A stretch of 64,000 nt of DNA from positions 682,001 to 746,000 of the forward strand of contig NZ_SDMK01000001.1 of the NCBI RefSeq assembly GCF_004123295.1. The letters run 5' to 3'. The position numbers and the translations under genes were made by a program. Source of the stretch: Silvibacterium dinghuense (lineage in GTDB: Bacteria; Acidobacteriota; Terriglobia; Terriglobales; Acidobacteriaceae). This document shows positions 61,751-64,000 of the stretch, in pieces (the first letter of the stretch is position 1; every line of letters starts with the position of its first letter). The notes beneath the pieces are model-generated. The model saw only the letters and a list, made by a program, of their open reading frames with translations, ran no database searches and was not told the DNA's origin.

Positions 61751-63763
61751 ATGCCCGTTGCTCGACTGCGCACCGCAGCCTGCGTTGTTTTTCTCATTGC
61801 CGCCTTCGCCGCACAAATGATCCACGCCGTCCGTGGCCAGTCCCTCACCTGGGATGAGGACGACCACATCTTCGCCGGCTACATGTCGTGGAAAACCGCT
61901 GATTTCGGCCTCAACCCCGAGCATCCGCCACTGGTAAAACTGGTAGCGACGGTACCGCTGCTGCCTTTGCCGCTGCGCGTGCCCACGCTGCAAGGCCGCT
62001 TCTTCAAACTCGAATCGTACCTGAGCGGCCGCGATTTCCTCTTCGGCAATGGGCCACGGTATCCCGTCAACACGCTCGTCTTCCGCGTGCGCATGGCGGC
62101 CATGGTCTTTCCCCTGCTCATGGCGCTGCTCGTGTTCTTCGCCGCGCAGGAGATGTTCGGCACCAACGCAGGGCTGCTTGCTCTTACGCTGCTCGTCTTC
62201 GAGCCCAGCATCGTCGCGCATGGCGCCTACGTCACCACCGACACCGCTGTCTCCTGCTTCTTCCTGGCCACCGTTTATGCGCTCTATCGCTATGTAAAAC
62301 GGCCCACCGCGGCGCGGCTTGCCGTTACGGCTCTTGCCGCCGGCCTTGCTCTCGCCAGCAAGCACTCCGCCGTGCTGCTCGCCCCCATCCTCGTGCTGCT
62401 GCTTGTTGGAGTGCTCATCCTGCGACGCACCCGCCGTACTGCGACAGAAGAAGCAACGCTGCCCGGCCCCACACAGCTTGCTCTCGCGCTGGCCGTCATC
62501 ACCGTGCTCGCCTGCACCGTGCTCTGGGCCTTCTATGGATTCCGCTATGCTGCCCGGCCCGCTCCACTGGCGCTCTCACCGTCGCTCGCCGACTACACAC
62601 ACCCGCTCCACCCGCTCGAAGCCCACGGCATCCTGCTCTTCGCCCGCCTGCATCTGCTGCCTGAGTCCTGGCTCTACGGCCTCACCGACGTGCGCGCCAT
62701 GGCCAACGGCATGCAAAGCTTCGTCTTCGGCAAGGTTTATGAACACGGCGTCTGGTTCTATTTCCCGGCTGTCTTCGTCATCAAGTCCACGCTCGGCTTC
62801 CTCGGGCTTTTCATCCTCGCGCTGTACGCCTGGTGCAGCGGCCGCCTGCGCCGGCCGCTCGAAACGCTCTTCCTGCTGCTGCCTCCAGCCTTTTATTTCC
62901 TCATCGCCATGACATCGAGCCTCAACATCGGGGCAAGACACATCCTGCCCGTCTGGGTCTTCCTCTCCATCTTCCTCGCCGGAGCCACACTGACGCTCAC
63001 CCGCCAGAGCCGCATCTGGACCGGCGTGATCCTCGCGCTCGCCGCGCTCCATATCGCCTCATCCCTGCGCGCCTACCCCGATGACATCGCCTACGCCAAC
63101 GAGTTCTGGGGCGGACCAGCGAAGACGCACCTCTACCTCAACGATTCCAACACCGACTGGGGCCAGCAGCTCCTGGCCGTAAAGCAATACACCGACCAGC
63201 ACCACATCACCGACTGCTGGTTCGCCTACTTCGTTCAGCCCTTCGTCGATTTCCGATCCTACGGCATCCCCTGCCGTCCGCTGCCCACCTTCGACTCCCT
63301 CAGCGTGCCCGTACAGTACACCGTTCCACCGGTGATCCACGGCCCTGTCTTTATCAGCGCCGGAGACTGGACCGGCTTCGAATTCGGCACGAAGGTCCTC
63401 AGCCCCTACCGGTCGTTTGAGGCCATTCAGCCCGATGCCCTCATCCAGGACGGCGTCCTCGTCTACAACGGCACCTATGCCGTGCCTCTCGCCGCGGCGA
63501 CCGAGCACGTGCAGAAGTCGCAGGACGCGCTCGCCGCGAAGCACTCGGACGAGGCCGTCACCGAAGCACAGACCGCTGTCCAGCTCGCGCCGGATGACTT
63601 TACCCCGAATCTCGCTCTGGGCGATGCCGAAGCAGCCGCCGGCAATACCGCGGCAGCCCGTGCTGCCTACGGCAAAGCCATCACCATCGCTCACACCATG
63701 GAGCCGGAAGGCCAGCAGGATTGGCTGCCGAAGCTCGAAGACAAACTCAAATCTCTGCGCTAG
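61751..63763 (+). CDS. GT39/ArnT-like membrane glycosyltransferase with a C-terminal repeat tail
   Basis: About 670 residues from the ATG at 61751, which gives a start at the first membrane helix (ACVVFLIAAFAAQMIHAV); the upstream open frame runs through the repeat. The first periplasmic loop has the catalytic acidic motif LTWDEDDHIFAG, then GLNPEHPPLVKL. Ten or more membrane helices follow (VFPLLMALLVFFAAQEMFG, NAGLLALTLLVFEPSIVAHG). A periplasmic domain begins near WGGPAKTHLYLNDSNTDWGQ. The last 90 residues are TPR-like (LAAKHSDEAVTEAQTAVQLA, FTPNLALGDAEAAAGNTAAA). Substrate unknown. Confidence 0.88.
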   Translation: MPVARLRTAACVVFLIAAFAAQMIHAVRGQSLTWDEDDHIFAGYMSWKTADFGLNPEHPPLVKLVATVPLLPLPLRVPTLQGRFFKLESYLSGRDFLFGNGPRYPVNTLVFRVRMAAMVFPLLMALLVFFAAQEMFGTNAGLLALTLLVFEPSIVAHGAYVTTDTAVSCFFLATVYALYRYVKRPTAARLAVTALAAGLALASKHSAVLLAPILVLLLVGVLILRRTRRTATEEATLPGPTQLALALAVITVLACTVLWAFYGFRYAARPAPLALSPSLADYTHPLHPLEAHGILLFARLHLLPESWLYGLTDVRAMANGMQSFVFGKVYEHGVWFYFPAVFVIKSTLGFLGLFILALYAWCSGRLRRPLETLFLLLPPAFYFLIAMTSSLNIGARHILPVWVFLSIFLAGATLTLTRQSRIWTGVILALAALHIASSLRAYPDDIAYANEFWGGPAKTHLYLNDSNTDWGQQLLAVKQYTDQHHITDCWFAYFVQPFVDFRSYGIPCRPLPTFDSLSVPVQYTVPPVIHGPVFISAGDWTGFEFGTKVLSPYRSFEAIQPDALIQDGVLVYNGTYAVPLAAATEHVQKSQDALAAKHSDEAVTEAQTAVQLAPDDFTPNLALGDAEAAAGNTAAARAAYGKAITIAHTMEPEGQQDWLPKLEDKLKSLR

Positions 63764-63766
63764 GCC

Positions 63767-63964
63767 GTATCCACATAGAGCGATAGTAAAAGGCTGTCAT
63801 TTCGACCGGAGCAGGACCGTTTTGTGGTCCTGCGGAGTGGAGAAACCTGCGGGTTTCTGCCCGGACAGGCGCAAACCGCAGGTCCCTCCACTTCGCTGCG
63901 CTCTGGTCGGGATGACAACGATATGGATAAGTTCTTTAGTTTCAGACCAGCTATATGTGGATAC
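63767..63964. mobile_element. 198-bp nested foldback element
   Basis: Outer arms GTATCCACATA (63767-63777) and TATGTGGATAC (63954-63964) are perfect complements. Inside, 63795-63812 pairs with 63900-63917 (15 of 18), and 63834-63852 with 63876-63894 (16 of 19), plus a small hairpin AGGACC...GGTCCT (63813-63831). No coding frame. Probably a non-autonomous repeat element inserted after the glycosyltransferase stop codon. Nothing is recognised in 63965-64000. Confidence 0.65.
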
Positions 63965-64000
63965 AACCGAGGAACAGCCTCCGCGAATCTGCTGCCTTAT

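Overview
The window is about 60 % G+C and densely coded on both strands. Its gene content suggests a soil bacterium of the Acidobacteriota, class Terriglobia (Acidobacteriaceae-like). That placement is an inference from several features: many secreted glycosidases (GH43, GH5, GH31), a secretin carrying a cohesin domain, a PafA-type phosphatase beside pyrD, and families of short G-rich or foldback intergenic repeats. No rRNA, tRNA or CRISPR array was found.

Layout. 1-2.5 kb: 3' part of a GH43 enzyme, a composite repeat block, a small recombinase-domain protein and a TIGR04325-type methyltransferase. 2.6-7.5 kb (minus): formate-tetrahydrofolate ligase, a secreted GH5 enzyme and motA-motB. 7.7-12 kb: a cNMP-binding histidine kinase behind a response regulator fused to a thioredoxin-reductase-like flavoprotein, with a divergent LuxR-type regulator that lacks the receiver aspartate. 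12.3-15 kb: P5C dehydrogenase and an outer-membrane protein. 15.3-20.3 kb: a giant GH18-deacetylase-GT2 fusion divergent from a GT39-like membrane transferase, with a quadruplex-capable repeat between them. 20.3-26.4 kb: LolA-like protein, small membrane protein, serS, an unannotated-looking 37-codon gene flanked by hairpins, a PafA-like phosphatase and pyrD. 26.9-29.4 kb: GH31 enzyme.

29.4-32.6 kb is A+T-richer and looks acquired: a DinB-methyltransferase fusion and an ArsR-SRPBCC pair with a perfect 24-bp palindrome at the promoter/start. 32.6-36.2 kb: GreB-like factor, YdeI-like protein, a secreted protein and engB. 36.3-40.6 kb: an orphan urocanase-domain-like protein and a pseudopilin-pseudopilin-secretin operon. 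40.8-48.5 kb: smpB, a DPP-IV-like peptidase, leucyl aminopeptidase, an orphan pstS and a secreted protein, separated by a repeat family built on a 28-nt unit. 48.5-52.5 kb: a 268-bp foldback element abutting a REC-GGEEF diguanylate cyclase, which overlaps an MHYT hybrid histidine kinase. 52.6-63.8 kb: an outer-membrane protein, argS, Uma2 protein, metG, a RelB/RelE-like pair with a palindromic operator, TatD, YajQ, a polyprenyl diphosphate synthase and a GT39-like protein with a repeat tail. The window ends in a second foldback element.

Themes. Signalling is unusually rich: two histidine kinases, one redox-enzyme response regulator, one pseudo-receiver regulator, one diguanylate cyclase and YajQ. 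Envelope and polysaccharide genes are also prominent. The most unusual items are the signalling flavoprotein pair, the 37-codon gene unit, the urocanase-like orphan, the DinB-methyltransferase fusion and the foldback/repeat families.
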